Shown here one piece after another: positions 44,901 to 54,180 of a DNA stretch of 57,235 bases (positions are counted from its first letter, which is position 1; every line of letters starts with the position of its first letter). This DNA is from Prorocentrum cordatum (Eukaryota > Sar > Dinophyceae > Prorocentrales > Prorocentraceae). The notes beneath the pieces are model-generated. The model was not told the DNA's origin, made no database searches, and saw nothing but the letters and a program-made list of their open reading frames with translations. The translations under genes were made by a program, and so were the position numbers. The DNA lies in the NCBI GenBank assembly GCA_963575745.1, contig CAUYUJ010000760.1, forward strand, positions 52,501 to 109,735. Direction: 5' to 3'.

Positions 44901-45912
44901 GCTACCGTCGGAGTTCTTGCCGGACGGGATGCACGGGGATCAGCTCTGCGAGGTCATCAACGGCTACGGCCGGAGCGATCAGCCTCAGCTGTGGTGGCTG
45001 ACCTTCAGCAAGTTCCTGGTTGAGGAGCTGGGTTTTGTGAAGCATCCCATGGACCCGTGCGTGCTGTTGCTGTTTGAGGATGTCGGCGACTCCGTGGCGT
45101 TCGACCTCGATGACTTCCGGATCATCGACGGCCAGGGAGCAGAGCCCCTTCGAGCGGCCCGGCCTGGCGACCTGTGTGGTGTCATCGGCCAGCACGTGGA
45201 CGACGGCGTGTTCGGCGGCCGGGGATCCAAGTGGGCCGAGGCTTTGTCGCAGCTGAGGAGCCGTTTTCCCTACCGCAAGTGGCACGAGAAGGAGGCCGAA
45301 TTCGTCGGGTCCCGGCTGCGACAGCTTTCCGACTACACCATCGTGCAGACGCAGCATCAGTACGCGTCTGAGGAGATGGAGCGGGTGTCGACCCGCCGAC
45401 ATGCGAGCGCTGACGCTCTGGCGGTCCCGTCAGAAATAAAAGATTTCATCTCCCTCAACCAGCGGGGAAACTGGCTGGCGACCCAGACCCGGCCAGACCT
45501 CAGCATCCTCGTGAGCTCGAACCAACAGAAGATGCCCCACCCCACAGTCGGTGATATCAGGAAAGGAAATATGTTGGCTCGTCGTGCTCAGCAGTTTGCA
45601 GACATCGAGATCCGATACCCCTCGATCCCAATCGCCGAGCTCACCTTCATCCTCCACTCAGACTACTCGTCGAAAGAAATGTCCAATATGGGCCACACGC
45701 AGGGGGGCTACATCATCGGGGTGACTAACAGGGACATGGAGCTAGGCAGGGTTTCCCCGTGGAGCCCCTTGATCTGGAGGAGTTATCGGGTGAAGAGGGT
45801 GGTCAAGTCTACGTTGGCGGGGGAGTCGTCTGTGATGACCGACGGTCTCGGACATTTGGAGTGGGTCATGTGCTTCTTCGCCACGGGGTTCTTCCGAGGC
45901 TCTTGGAGATAG
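41950..45912 (+). CDS. pol: Pol polyprotein: methyltransferase-like domain, integrase, reverse transcriptase, partial RNase H
   Basis: 1,320 residues. Residues 15-160 form a Rossmann-methyltransferase-like domain: EVFSPPR, then DLQTGWD (39-45), a motif-IV-like SPPC (70-73) and FILEQSRG (E125). Integrase follows with an HHCC zinc finger (H286, H291, C319, C322) and a D349, D412, E448 core whose last spacing is DX35E. A Pro/Ala/Glu-rich linker covers about 655-735. Reverse transcriptase covers about 885-1115 with DVEGAF (D961) and HVDD (D1084, D1085; HVDD replaces the usual YVDD). RNase H starts with D1238 (HSDYS) and E1292 (LAGES) but the frame breaks at 45912, before the third acidic residue. 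The frame is open upstream of the ATG in continuity with the end of the protease region, so the true product is probably a fusion. Catalytic residues of integrase and reverse transcriptase are all present. Confidence 0.93.
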   Translation: MCVVSQASSRRPVIMEVFSPPRLTKWAQEFGFEDGGAYDLQTGWDARQREDVSRLFCDLETKDPFLVSCSPPCGKLSPLQALTPEDRRKDPERFEHEVQEAVSFIVLCLVIAEWQMLRGKHFILEQSRGSSAWGLKEMTYFLTEFSPFIVEAAACRFGKLDRVSGVPLAKVWRFASDLPEVAAEVDRQCRGGHEHQDVMDSAGGMKRSVWSQIYPDRLAKALVKGAYRARMENQSYTRQTAVHEAMEVGDQEEDEEADTEGKDRLTRDDLYHGRPQTIEAGLRRLHVNLGHAPVPTMMRHLRHANATEGALKMAAEFRCPECDVKADPKAVRPAAPDIAQPPLRSIGMDVKELPGWMPDQIVKALNIVCDTSSLQSMTPFDEGDDDVAADLLRLYRDNWTRPYLRPKWIRLDPAKPHVSKVVTSAMERDGTTILDTAGSAKEQNGKVERHGQWFAQMLRAVIAEVQPQDRGEWRECVAQVQEAKNSLLSVGGVSPAQIVFGRNPEVPEDLLVDSPDIVANSAVLHDPPAVFAARVRAVARRQALSYNDKQATRLALDARPRKLVKYQPGDMVAVWRNVKKVAGRRTHYRWRPGVCMGAVRGNYWIAVPGSVLKASPEQLRPANSEERAAWRLVESSLRTHTVDLDDMKAKFYSDITADARPPEAAGAEESVPETAGGDARPAPPEAPPQPEASPPAEAEPPAADSAEIPVPGDAPGDWPNEETEGDQGCAGSAGAPVDSEPAEVRKRLRCKTYVEEAKRPRFGSEVPMPPGSGDLDPQAVSTNSALKRSLSARRPGRPKQQRVQSVLAVAASPDSDDDDEILAVDIEEALLARGRRELDRREPRWCSKDGLAKIAQGYAKEYSKLIEKTQAWRPLPLEESRRVRSTQSDRIMKPRPVLTEKEDEEGNVAVKCRMTIQGFKDPDLLELVKAGRTQAPTLSSNGRAFVLQTIASAKFPLAIGDVEGAFLETDASLAPAEHGTIYVSLPSEFLPDGMHGDQLCEVINGYGRSDQPQLWWLTFSKFLVEELGFVKHPMDPCVLLLFEDVGDSVAFDLDDFRIIDGQGAEPLRAARPGDLCGVIGQHVDDGVFGGRGSKWAEALSQLRSRFPYRKWHEKEAEFVGSRLRQLSDYTIVQTQHQYASEEMERVSTRRHASADALAVPSEIKDFISLNQRGNWLATQTRPDLSILVSSNQQKMPHPTVGDIRKGNMLARRAQQFADIEIRYPSIPIAELTFILHSDYSSKEMSNMGHTQGGYIIGVTNRDMELGRVSPWSPLIWRSYRVKRVVKSTLAGESSVMTDGLGHLEWVMCFFATGFFRGSWR

Positions 45913-46255
45913 GGCCAGGTATCTGAGTAAGTTCAAGAGTCTGGCGGTCATCGACTGCAAGAGTATCTATGACAACGTGTGCAAGATGGGGAGCCCGTCT
46001 GGGATCGACGATAAGAGATGTGCAGTAGATATTGCCATAAGTAAGGAGAGTCTGGCACGTCTTGGGACCGTGCTGCGTTGGGGCCCCACGTCTCTGATGC
46101 TGGCGGATTGTCTCACGAAGGATAAGGCGGAGCCCGCCGATATCCTCCGAAGCTGCGTCCGCCACGGGACCTACCAGCTCGCCGATGAGAGCACTGTCTT
46201 GGCTCAAGCATCGGCGGAGCGTGCCTTGCGGAAGCAGTTCGCGGCCCCTCCGCCC
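45899..46255 (+). pseudogene. C-terminal part of RNase H, shifted +1 from pol
   Basis: Reading +1 to pol gives ALGDRARYLSKFKSLAVID, then CKSIYD and LADCLTKDKAEPADIL. These hold the third (Asp codon at 45953) and fourth (Asp codon at 46106) acidic residues of RNase H and the usual copia C-terminal TKD region. The shift occurs within about 45885-45900, in the stretch encoding FFATGFFRGSW in the pol frame. Recoding between the second and third active-site residues is not a known strategy, so this is most likely a single indel in this copy or in the assembly. The domain ends near AAPPPAKN. Confidence 0.8.
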
Positions 46256-46274
46256 GCGAAGAACTTGCGAGCAG

Positions 46275-47069
46275 ATGGTGAAGATCGAGGCGAAGAACTC
46301 GGCGGGTGGCGTGAGGAGTTTCTTGGAGGGTCTGGCGGAGGCTGGCGAGGGCGACCTCGAGGGCTCCAGCAACAAGGTCAAGGTGCAGATTCGTGCGGGA
46401 GTCCTGGACGACCGCCTGTCGGGCAAGCAGAGCGTCTCGCAGATCTCGCTGGTGTACCACGCCAGCACGGGGTACATCACGTTGCACTCACCGGCGGCGC
46501 TCGAGGACGGCATGCGCGACCGCCTGAAGGTGCTCGAGGGCCTCTACCACATGGCGCTGAAGAACGACCAGGTGCCACCGGCCCCGCCTGGAGGATCGAT
46601 CGTGGTAAACTCCTTCCGCCTCCCGGCCTGGGACGAGTTCTCGGCGGGCTACACGGGGAGCCAGGACGGCCCTCCCAGCACGGGAGCTGGCGGGACGCAG
46701 CACAGCTGCCGGCCATCTCGGACACTACGTCTGCCCAGGGAGTCGGAGTTCCACAGCGGGATCGGGGACGTCGGAGTGTCAGTGTGCGAGCACATGGCGG
46801 ACTTTCCCCTCTGGCGCGATAAGATCCTCATGTTCTTAGTTGAGGAGTGCGGTCTGCAGCCAAAGATGTTGAACGAAGAAGATCCGGAGTCATGGAGGCA
46901 GACAGGTGTGTTTGACCAGGCTCCGATCGTGGCGGTGGAGGAGGGCTCTAGTGCCGAGGATGCTATGTCCCTGGGGAGCTGGATGCCCGCTTCGTCGAGA
47001 GCGGCGGGTTCGAGCCGAGTGGGAGCGCCTACGTCGAAGGCATCAGGCTCAGAGGACAAGCTCCCCTAG
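46275..47069 (+). CDS. Unrecognised retrotransposon 3' ORF
   Basis: 264 residues from the ATG at 46275 (MVKIEAKNSAGG), in a frame +1 to the RNase H end, finishing 130 bp before the 3' LTR. The N-terminal half looks like a folded protein, with KVQIRAGVLDDRLSGKQ and SQISLVYHASTGYITLHS and an alternating charged/hydrophobic pattern. The C-terminal part is Ser/Gly/Ala-rich. No transmembrane segment, zinc finger or known enzyme motif is seen, so it is not an evident envelope-like protein. It could be an accessory protein, a captured host sequence, or the continuation of pol after another frame change. Base composition matches the rest of the element. Confidence 0.55.
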   Translation: MVKIEAKNSAGGVRSFLEGLAEAGEGDLEGSSNKVKVQIRAGVLDDRLSGKQSVSQISLVYHASTGYITLHSPAALEDGMRDRLKVLEGLYHMALKNDQVPPAPPGGSIVVNSFRLPAWDEFSAGYTGSQDGPPSTGAGGTQHSCRPSRTLRLPRESEFHSGIGDVGVSVCEHMADFPLWRDKILMFLVEECGLQPKMLNEEDPESWRQTGVFDQAPIVAVEEGSSAEDAMSLGSWMPASSRAAGSSRVGAPTSKASGSEDKLP

Positions 47070-47189
47070 GAGACCGACATCTGAGTGGCTTTCGCCTCCC
47101 GTGCGCCGTGTTCTGGACAATGGTCTGTGTGATGTGAAGAGGGTTTCAGCCGACGCTGAGCCTAAAGTCGGAGTTGAGGCAACTTTTAA

Positions 47190-47199
47190 GTTGTGGGAG
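47190..47199 (+). promoter_or_regulatory. Putative polypurine tract
   Basis: gttgtgggag lies immediately before the 3' LTR. The gtgggag purine run at 47193-47199 is at the position where plus-strand priming occurs in LTR elements. Confidence 0.55.
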
Positions 47200-47351
47200 T
47201 GTTGATCCAGTGCGTATTGCCTCACTCCGCTGCCGTTTGGGCACTAGCTGGCTTGGTGACTCGCGGTGGGGCACCCGCGAGAGGAGAACAAGCTAGCCCT
47301 CACTCTTTCCAGAGGGTCCGGAGGACCCCTACGATCGCTCGGGCATGGACA
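47200..47351 (+). repeat. 3' LTR
   Basis: 152 bp, TGTTG...GACA. Two differences from the 5' LTR. Followed directly by the tgacc target duplication. Confidence 0.93.
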
Positions 47352-48050
47352 TGACCCCATAGGGAGCTCCACCGAAGCCCCCAGTTGGACCGCCCGCATG
47401 CGTCCCCCACACCCAGCCTGGCATTGTCATCTACCCAGTACAGCGCTTCGTGGCCCAATAGGGAGCCCCACCGAAGCCCCCAACAGGACCGCCTGCATGC
47501 GCCCCCCACGCACAATTTGGCATTGTCACCCACCCAGTACAGCGCTTCGAGGCCCCATAGGGAGCCCCACCGAAGCCCCCAGTGGCTCCGTCCGCATGCG
47601 TCCCCGCACCCGATTTGGAATTGTCGCCCACCCAAGCACTCCGTGGCCCCATAGGGAGCTCCACCGAAGCCCCCAGTGGGACCGCCCGCATGCGTCCCCC
47701 ACACCCAATTTGGCATTTTCACCCACCCAGTACAGCGCTTCGTGGCCCCATAGGGAGCCCCACCGAAGCCCCCAGACGGGCCGCCCGCGTGCGTCCCCCA
47801 TACGCCTAATTTGGCATTTTCACCCACCCAGTACAACGCATTGCGGCCCCATGGGGAGCTCCACCGAAGCCCCCAATGGGACCGCCCGCGTGCGTCCCAC
47901 ACGCCTAATTTGGTATTTTCACCCACCCAGTGCAGCGTTTCGCGGCCTCATATAGGAGCTTCACCGACGGCCCCAGTGTTACCGCCCGCATGCGTCCCCT
48001 CCCCCGCCCAGCGCAGCGCTTCGTGGCCCCTTACGGAGCTGCACCGAAGA
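47352..48050. repeat. 99-bp satellite array, right part
   Basis: About seven units continuing the array at 39433-40190 in the same orientation and phase. The last units are more divergent (gcggcctcatataggagctt). Confidence 0.9.
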
Positions 48051-48115
48051 AGATATTCACAATTGCGGCACCCACAACTTTATATGGTCGGGTCCTTCGC
48101 CAGGATAACCTGACT
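48051..48115. repeat. End module B of the satellite-bearing element
   Basis: tatatggtcgggtccttcgccaggataacc is the reverse complement relative of the AGCCTGGCGAAGGACCCAAC module at 54583, 56405 and 56540. It closes the satellite array on the side opposite module A. Confidence 0.65.
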
Positions 48116-48950
48116 ATTTTTGAATATTCCTCCTGTAGAGGGACAGGCCCGACTCAACGTTAGCACACGACCCCTTTACAATTATGGGGGCACCCCGTGG
48201 CGAGCTTTCCTGCCAAATCGCACTGCGTCCGCGCCCCTTGGGCCACGACGCCTGGCATGTTGCGCGGCGGACGCGCGCCGTGCGCCACGTTCCATCCTAA
48301 TTTACGCTGCGTCCGCGCGCCCAGGATCAAATTCTCTCGTGAATTGTCGGGGATCTTCTGGCCTGGATCAATCCAGACCCGGGTCGGTCGGGCTCTCCAG
48401 GATCCTACAAGATCCTGCAAGCCTTTGCAGGATCCTGCACGCAAGCCCCGGTCCCTGCACAGCCCTGGCCCTGTAGGATCCTGCAAGATCCGGCGCTTTG
48501 GCTGATCCCCGTTTGCATGGACCCCATCTCTTGAGCCCCGGGTGAATTGCTCTGGGTCCGCGTTCCCGGGGCCACGATTCTCTGCGAATTGCGCGGGGCC
48601 CGCGCTCCCGCGAGGCCTTCCGGCGGCCGGGAGCGTCCCGGGTGCTTCCGCTGGGGACCACCCGGAGCCCGCCCCCCCCCCCCGCGGTTCGTCGAGAACC
48701 CTGCGCTCGGCTACTTGTTGGGTGCGGAGTACTTGGGGGCGACACATGGGGGGGGGCGAGGCAAGCACCCTGCTCGGGCCCTGAAGGGCCCCTTTCTGCA
48801 GCCCTCGCTGCCCCCCTCGTGTATCGCCCCCCCGTTGCGCGTCCTCCGAAAGGTGCGGACCCGCCAGATGCCGGAAATTCGTCTCGGATTCTACGCAGCA
48901 CGCTCTTCGCCCGCCGTTTTATCAATCAAGCGGAGTCTGCGACACTGCTA
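48116..48950. repeat. GC-rich repeat fragments
   Basis: Units like ctgcgtccgcgcgcccaggat and gggccacgattctctgcgaattgcg repeat at about 48220-48620 and relate to 50825-50940. GGATCCTGCA palindromic units cluster at 48400-48490. The remainder to 48950 is unassigned. Confidence 0.55.
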
Positions 48951-49270
48951 GTGTTCAAGGGTCCGAATTTGGGCCGCATTTGCCTCGAGCGGGCACGAAC
49001 GAAACGGACACGATCAAAACCAAGCACCATTGACCCCATTGATTATCGATCGGGAACTCGCCTGCCCTCGCGAGTCACTGCGCCTGGGCCACGCGAAAGA
49101 ACTAAAAGAGAACCCTGGGTCCAGGCCCTTCCAAGAAACAAAACTTGACCAAGTTACTTCTCGAGCGGCAATCCGCCGGCCCTTGCGAGTCATGGCGCTA
49201 GGGACAATGGAGCACAACTGACAGAGAACCGTGGTTGTTCGCCATTTCCAAGCAAAACTCGCTGGCCCAC
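48951..49270. repeat. ~150-bp tandem repeat, about two units
   Basis: The block ...ccctcgcgagtca...agagaaccctgggtccaggccc...aaacaaaact is matched by ...cccttgcgagtca...agagaaccgtgg...aagcaaaact. A third relative lies at 52600-52710 (ctaaaagagaaccctgggcc). Confidence 0.65.
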
Positions 49271-49419
49271 CTCGACCTCGTTATTCACCAACGAACAGCT
49301 CCGCCAGCGCCCACCTCGGACACGGCACTGGGGCTTACCCACCAGACGAGAGCCCTGGGCCCGCGCCCTTTAGATTCAAAACATTCCGTCGCGCTTGCTT
49401 GTCACGAAGCGAGGGGGCC

Positions 49420-50050
49420 TGGGTCCTCCTCCTCGAACTCCAACTCCTCCTCCTCCTCCTCCTCCTCCTCCAACTTCTCCAACTCCTTCTCCTTCTCCTC
49501 CTCGTCCTCCTCCTCCTCATCCTCATCCTCGTCCTCGTCCGCAAACTCCTCCTCCTCCGATCCTCCTCCTCCTTTTCCTTCTTCTCCCCCTCCTCCTCCT
49601 CCTCCCTCCTCCTCCTCCTCCTACCTCCCTCCTCAAATTCCTCTCCTCCTCTCTCCTCCTTCATCCATCCTCATCCTCAGCCTCCTCCTCCCCTCCTCCT
49701 CTCTCCAGTCATCCTCCTCCTCCTCCTCCTCCTCCTCCGCATCTCTGCTCTCCTCCCCTTCTTCGCCCCATTCCCGGGTTCCCAAACTCACTGTGGAATC
49801 TTTGTCCGTTTTTTGATCATGGGTTCGACGTCTGCCATGCCCGCGTGCCCGCGGGCCCTCAGTGGCCTGAGCCCCCATGCTGCTGCTGCACGGTCCCGCC
49901 ACCTCCTCCTCCTCCTCTCCTCTCAAACTCCTCCTCAACTCCTCACCTCTCCACCTCCTCCTCCTCCTCCTCCTCCTCCTCCTGCCCTCCCCCTCCTCCT
50001 CCTCCTCCTCCTCCTCCTCCTCCTCCTCCTCCTCCTCCTCCTCCTGAAGT
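49420..50050. repeat. CTC/TCC pyrimidine tracts
   Basis: Two blocks, 49425-49745 and 49900-50045, with a non-repetitive 150-bp island between them. Ser/Pro/Leu frames are artefacts. Confidence 0.85.
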
Positions 50051-50395
50051 CTCTTTTGGGGGGCCGTCTCGCAGACACCTGAGTCCTGGATCGTCCTCCT
50101 GCTGCTGCGCACGCTCTGGACGCACTGCCCCGCAGCGTCCACTGCCATGACGGCCAGGGCCCTCCGCGGAGGTGCGGAGAAGGCAAGCACCCGCCCACTG
50201 TCCCTTCACCTCCCCTCTCCGCTCCCAAGCAGTGTGGGAAACATGATCGATCCACGTACCCGGAATCTAGAAGTGTAAAGCATGGCAACGTTTTCAAGAT
50301 ACCTGATTGGGCGACGGGCAATTGCAATGCTGAGTGCATCGATCTTGATGTACCGTGCCAAAGGCTGTGCTGTACTGCGCCGCTATGAACTGCGA

Positions 50396-50524
50396 TGTGC
50401 CTTGCCGCGATTGTGCTTTATAGCGTTGTGGATCGAGTCCTCCTTGGCATTCGAGTCATGGCCGAACTGATCTGGATCTTAAGCTCGAGCAGCCTGAGCA
50501 CAAAGTAGCCGGCCCAGAGCTAAT
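50396..50524. repeat. 130-bp module, first copy
   Basis: gtgccttgccgcgattgtgc through ggatcgagtcctccttggca to ctggatcttaagctcgagca and gcccagagctaattgac. Repeated at 50946-51077, and followed in both places by a GGGACGTGCC minisatellite. Confidence 0.85.
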
Positions 50525-50529
50525 TGACA

Positions 50530-50815
50530 AGGGGACATGCCAGGGGGGCGCGCCGCGGAACGTCCCAAGGGGACGCGTCAGGGGACGTGCCAGGGGACGT
50601 GCCATGGGGACGCACCGCGGGACGTGCCAAGGGGACGCGCTCCGGAACGTGCAAATGGACGTGCCACGGGACGTGCCAACGCACGCGCCGCGCGACGTGC
50701 CAAGGGGACCCGCCAAGGGACGCACCACGGAACGTGCCAGGGAACGTGACGGGCGACGCGCCAGGGAACGTGCCAGGGAACGCGTCAGGGAACGTGCCAC
50801 GGGACGTCCCTGACC
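50530..50815. repeat. GGGACGTGCCA minisatellite, block 1
   Basis: Units of ggggacgtgccaggggacgc of about 15-20 bp. Frames are open in several registers, giving Arg/Gly/Thr/Asp strings. Confidence 0.85.
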
Positions 50816-50945
50816 TAGGGCCAGGATCCCTTGTAACGTTGCGTCCGCGCCCCCAGGGCCACGATCCATAGTAAATTACGCTGCATCCGCACTCCCAGAG
50901 CAACGATCCCTTGTAAATTGCGTTGCGTCCGCTCTGAACTGCAAT

Positions 50946-51077
50946 CTGCCATGCCGCGAGTGTGCTCTATAGCATTGTGGATCGAGTCCTCCTTGGCATT
51001 CGAGTCCTGACCGAACTGACCTGGATCTTAAGCTCGAGCAGCCTGAGCACATAGTGACCGCCCCAGAGCTAGTTGAG
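50946..51077. repeat. 130-bp module, second copy
   Basis: About 130 bp closely similar to 50396-50524, 550 bp further on. Confidence 0.85.
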
Positions 51078-51174
51078 GTGGAAATGTGGAGGACGTTCAA
51101 TCAACTCGACCTGAAAACCCGACTCAGCTCCGAAAAGGAACGACACGACACGGGGCACAGGCTCACGGACGCGC

Positions 51175-51505
51175 CACAGGATGTGCCAGTGGCGCAATAG
51201 GGGATGCGCCAGGGGACGTGCCAGGGGACGCATCAGAGGATGTGCCCTGGACGTGTCAGGGGCCTGCCACGGGACGTGCCAGAGCGCGTGCTATGGGGCG
51301 GCCAGAAGACGTCATGCCAAAGGACGTTGCAAAGGGCCCGCCACGGAACGGGCATAGGAAACGAAAAAGAGGAAACGCGACAGAGGACGAGCCAGGGAAC
51401 GTGCCACGCCGAGTGGCGTGCTAGGGGACGTGCCAGGGCACGTCACGCCTGAACGTCGCAAGCGACGCGCCAGTGGGCGCGCCAGGGCGCCAGGGGACGC
51501 CCCAC
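51175..51505. repeat. GGGACGTGCCA minisatellite, block 2
   Basis: Same unit as 50530-50815. Module and minisatellite were therefore duplicated together. Confidence 0.85.
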
Positions 51506-51529
51506 GGAGGGGCGGGGTTGGACTGCGAC

Positions 51530-52350
51530 GCACTCTACTGCGACAAGCGTTTCGCTCGAGACATCCTCAACCCATACTCATGTTAGACATCCGCCTGGGC
51601 GACCTGGACACTTGAAACCAAGCGTCTCGCTCGAGACATCCTCAACACATCCTCATGCTAGACATCTGCCTGAGCGACCTGGACACGCGAAACCAAGCGT
51701 TTCGCTCAACACATCGTCATGCTAGGCATCCGCCTGGCCGACCTGGACACTTGAAAACGATCGGTTCGCTCGACACATCCTCCGAACATCTTCATATTAG
51801 ACATCCGCCCTTGGCGACCTGGGCACGTGAGAACAAGCATTTCGCTGAACACATCCTCATGCTAGACATCCGCCTGGGCGACCTGGACACGTGAAAGCAA
51901 GCGTCTCGCTCGAGGCATCCTCAAAACATCCCCACGTTAGACATCCGCCTGGGCGACCTGGACAAGTGAAACCAAGCGTTTCGCTCAACACATCCTCAAC
52001 ACATTCTCATACTAGTCATCCGCCTGGGCGACCTGGAAACGTGAAAACAAGCTTCCCTCTCGAGACATGCTCAACACATCCTTATGTTAGACATCCGCCT
52101 AGGACCTGGACACGTGAAAACAAGCGTTTCGCTCAACCCATCCTCAACACATCTCATGCTAGACATCCGCCTGGGCGACCTGGACACGCGAAAACAAGCG
52201 TCTCCCTCGAGACATCCTCAAGAAATCCTCCTGCTAGACGTCTGCCCGGACGACCTGGACGCGTGAAAACAAGCGTCTCGCTCCTAAACAAATCCTGATG
52301 CTAGACATCTGCCTGGGCAACCTGGACGCGTAAAACCAAGCGTCTCGCTC
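51530..52350. repeat. ~75-bp tandem repeat (about 11 units)
   Basis: Landmarks gcgtttcgctcgagacatcc, then ctagacatccgcctgggcga, then cctggacacgtgaaaacaag recur every 61-82 bp. Weakened units continue to about 52600 (aacgtttcgctgaagacatcc). Confidence 0.9.
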
Positions 52351-53300
52351 AAAACATCCTCAAGACCTGGGCACGTGAAAACATTCATTTCACATGAGAC
52401 ATCCTCTGAATTCTGGTCCCCAGGAGAGGTACGATCTATAGCACAAAACGAACGTTTCGCTGAAGACATCCTCAACAAATTATGCAACACAAGCGTTTCG
52501 CTCGAGACATGCGCAACAAACGAAAATGCTCACTTCACCCTGATGATCATCGATCGGAGCTTCAAAAACCAACGTTGCGCTCGGGAGATCCTCACCGTTT
52601 TGATTTGCCGGCCCTGCGCGAACTCGTTGCGCGCCGCAGATTGAATTTGCCGGCCCTGCGCAGGTCGAGGCCGGGGGGGGGAAGCAGCTAAAAGAGAACC
52701 CTGGGCCGACACGTCGTTCATGTCTATTCGTGCTCATCTCTAATTGTGCTCGTTTCTACTTGTTCCTGGCCCCCTGGTGGCCAGGAAGAGGCCCAGGACA
52801 GAACAAATAGAAATGAAGGGATCGTGCCCCCCCAAAAAATCAAAAACTTTTGAAGAATTTAATTAGAAATGAATAATGTTTATCCCCTCTCCGAGGACAA
52901 AATTACACCAGAGTAAAACCCCAATCAGTGGATGGTTTTCGCTGAGGGGATCGACTGGGAACCCGGAAGCCCGGGAACCCAGAACCCACCGAAATCGGCC
53001 CGGCCGGAACCAATCACCGGGAACCTGGGAACCCAGAGCCGGGAACCCGGGAACCCAGCCTGCCACCAAAATCGGCGGGAAACTTTCGCCAAATCTTTGA
53101 ACTTCCGCTGGGACCCCTTCAGGGCAAGCACTGTTTGGGGAATGAAAGGATCTTGCCCCCCCAAAAAAACAAGGAACTTTCGAAGGGAAACAAAACATTG
53201 CCAGCGGGGGCGGCCGCCCGCCCCGACGCCCCTGGGGGGCGCCTTGAGGGCGCCGCCGTCCTTCCTCGCGCTGGGCAAACTTTGAGCGAAGCTCGTAGCG
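52351..53300. other. Unassigned sequence with a short direct repeat
   Basis: gatcgtgcccccccaaaaaa with aacttttgaag at about 52819 is repeated at about 53150 (gatcttgcccccccaaaaaa, aactttcgaag). A gggaacccgg-type minirepeat occupies 52960-53060. No gene is recognised. Confidence 0.5.
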
Positions 53301-53304
53301 TTTG

Positions 53305-53515
53305 CGACGCCGTCCTCCTCCTCCGCCTCCTCCTCCTCCTCTTCTTCCTCCCCCTCCTCCTCCTCCTCCTCCTCCGATCCTCCTCTTCCCCCTCCTCCTT
53401 ATCTCCCTCCTCCTCCCAACTCCTCCCAATTCCTCCTCCTCATCCTCCTCCTCCGATCCTCCTCCTCCTCCTCCTCCTCCTCCTCCTCCTCCTCCTCCTC
53501 CCCCTCCTCCTCCTG
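53305..53515. repeat. CTC/TCC pyrimidine tract
   Basis: About 200 bp of TCC repeat. Confidence 0.85.
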
Positions 53516-53690
53516 AGCGCGGAGCGGGGCGTGCCAATGCTCGCGCTCGGTGTCCAGCTGCCTCGCGGTCTTCGCGAGGCCGCGGGACACCAACTCCACC
53601 TCGCCGGCGACCTTCGCGTCCCCGGCCTCGGCGCTGCGGCCGACTCCCCCCTTGCATCGGCGGCGAGCGAGGGGGGGAAGCGAGGATGAG
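53516..53690 (-). other. Possible exon remnant next to the CTC tract
   Basis: The minus strand reads SAEAGDAKVAGEVELVSRGL, then AKTARQLDTEREHWHAPLRA, before running into poly-Glu encoded by the CTC tract. The pattern looks like a helical, possibly coiled-coil protein and is less repetitive than its surroundings, but there is no clear start, domain or second exon. Confidence 0.2.
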
Positions 53691-53934
53691 AAGGCCTTCC
53701 CAGAAGGCAGAAGGCGGTGGGGCTCCTCAGAACCCCTCGCGCCTTCTGGTGAGATTCGTGTGTCTTCGGGGGAGGCTAGAACACTTCTCGGATGGCTAAT
53801 AGACATCCGAACCCGCTGAGAAGGCCAGCCTCCTCTCCCCCCCCCCTGGCGCACCGCCGACTTCATCCTCCGTCATATATATTTGCTGCTCCTTCCCATC
53901 ATCTTCCAGATCTTCCTTTCCACCTCTTCCCTTC

Positions 53935-54057
53935 TCTCCTCCTCCTCCTCCTGCTCCTCCTCCTCCTCCTCCTCCACATCGTCATCACCATCATCAGCAC
54001 CAGCATCATCAGCCTCATCATCACTACCAGCGTCATCATCACCACCACCACAACCAC

Positions 54058-54123
<66 letters not shown>

Positions 54124-54180
54124 GATCCACCAACATCATCATCACCATCTGCATCACCACCAGCAACAGAAACAAACATT
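53935..54180. repeat. (TCC)n and (ATC)n trinucleotide array
   Basis: TCC at 53937-53973, interrupted ATC/ACC to 54056, then nearly pure ATC at 54057-54120 and a short ACC/ATC tail. Confidence 0.9.

Larger units (their letters stand above)
40191..47351 (+). mobile_element. Full-length Ty1/copia-type LTR retrotransposon
   Basis: A 7,161-bp element bounded by two 152-bp LTRs that start TGTTG and end GACA and differ at two positions. A perfect 5-bp target duplication (tgacc at 40186-40190 and 47352-47356) flanks it. Removing the element plus one tgacc restores an intact unit of the host satellite, which fixes the boundaries. Gene order is gag, protease, a methyltransferase-like domain, integrase, reverse transcriptase, RNase H, then an unrecognised ORF. 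Integrase before reverse transcriptase is the copia order. Coding parts lie in different frames, so this copy may not be autonomous unless recoding occurs, although its LTRs say it inserted recently. Confidence 0.95.
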
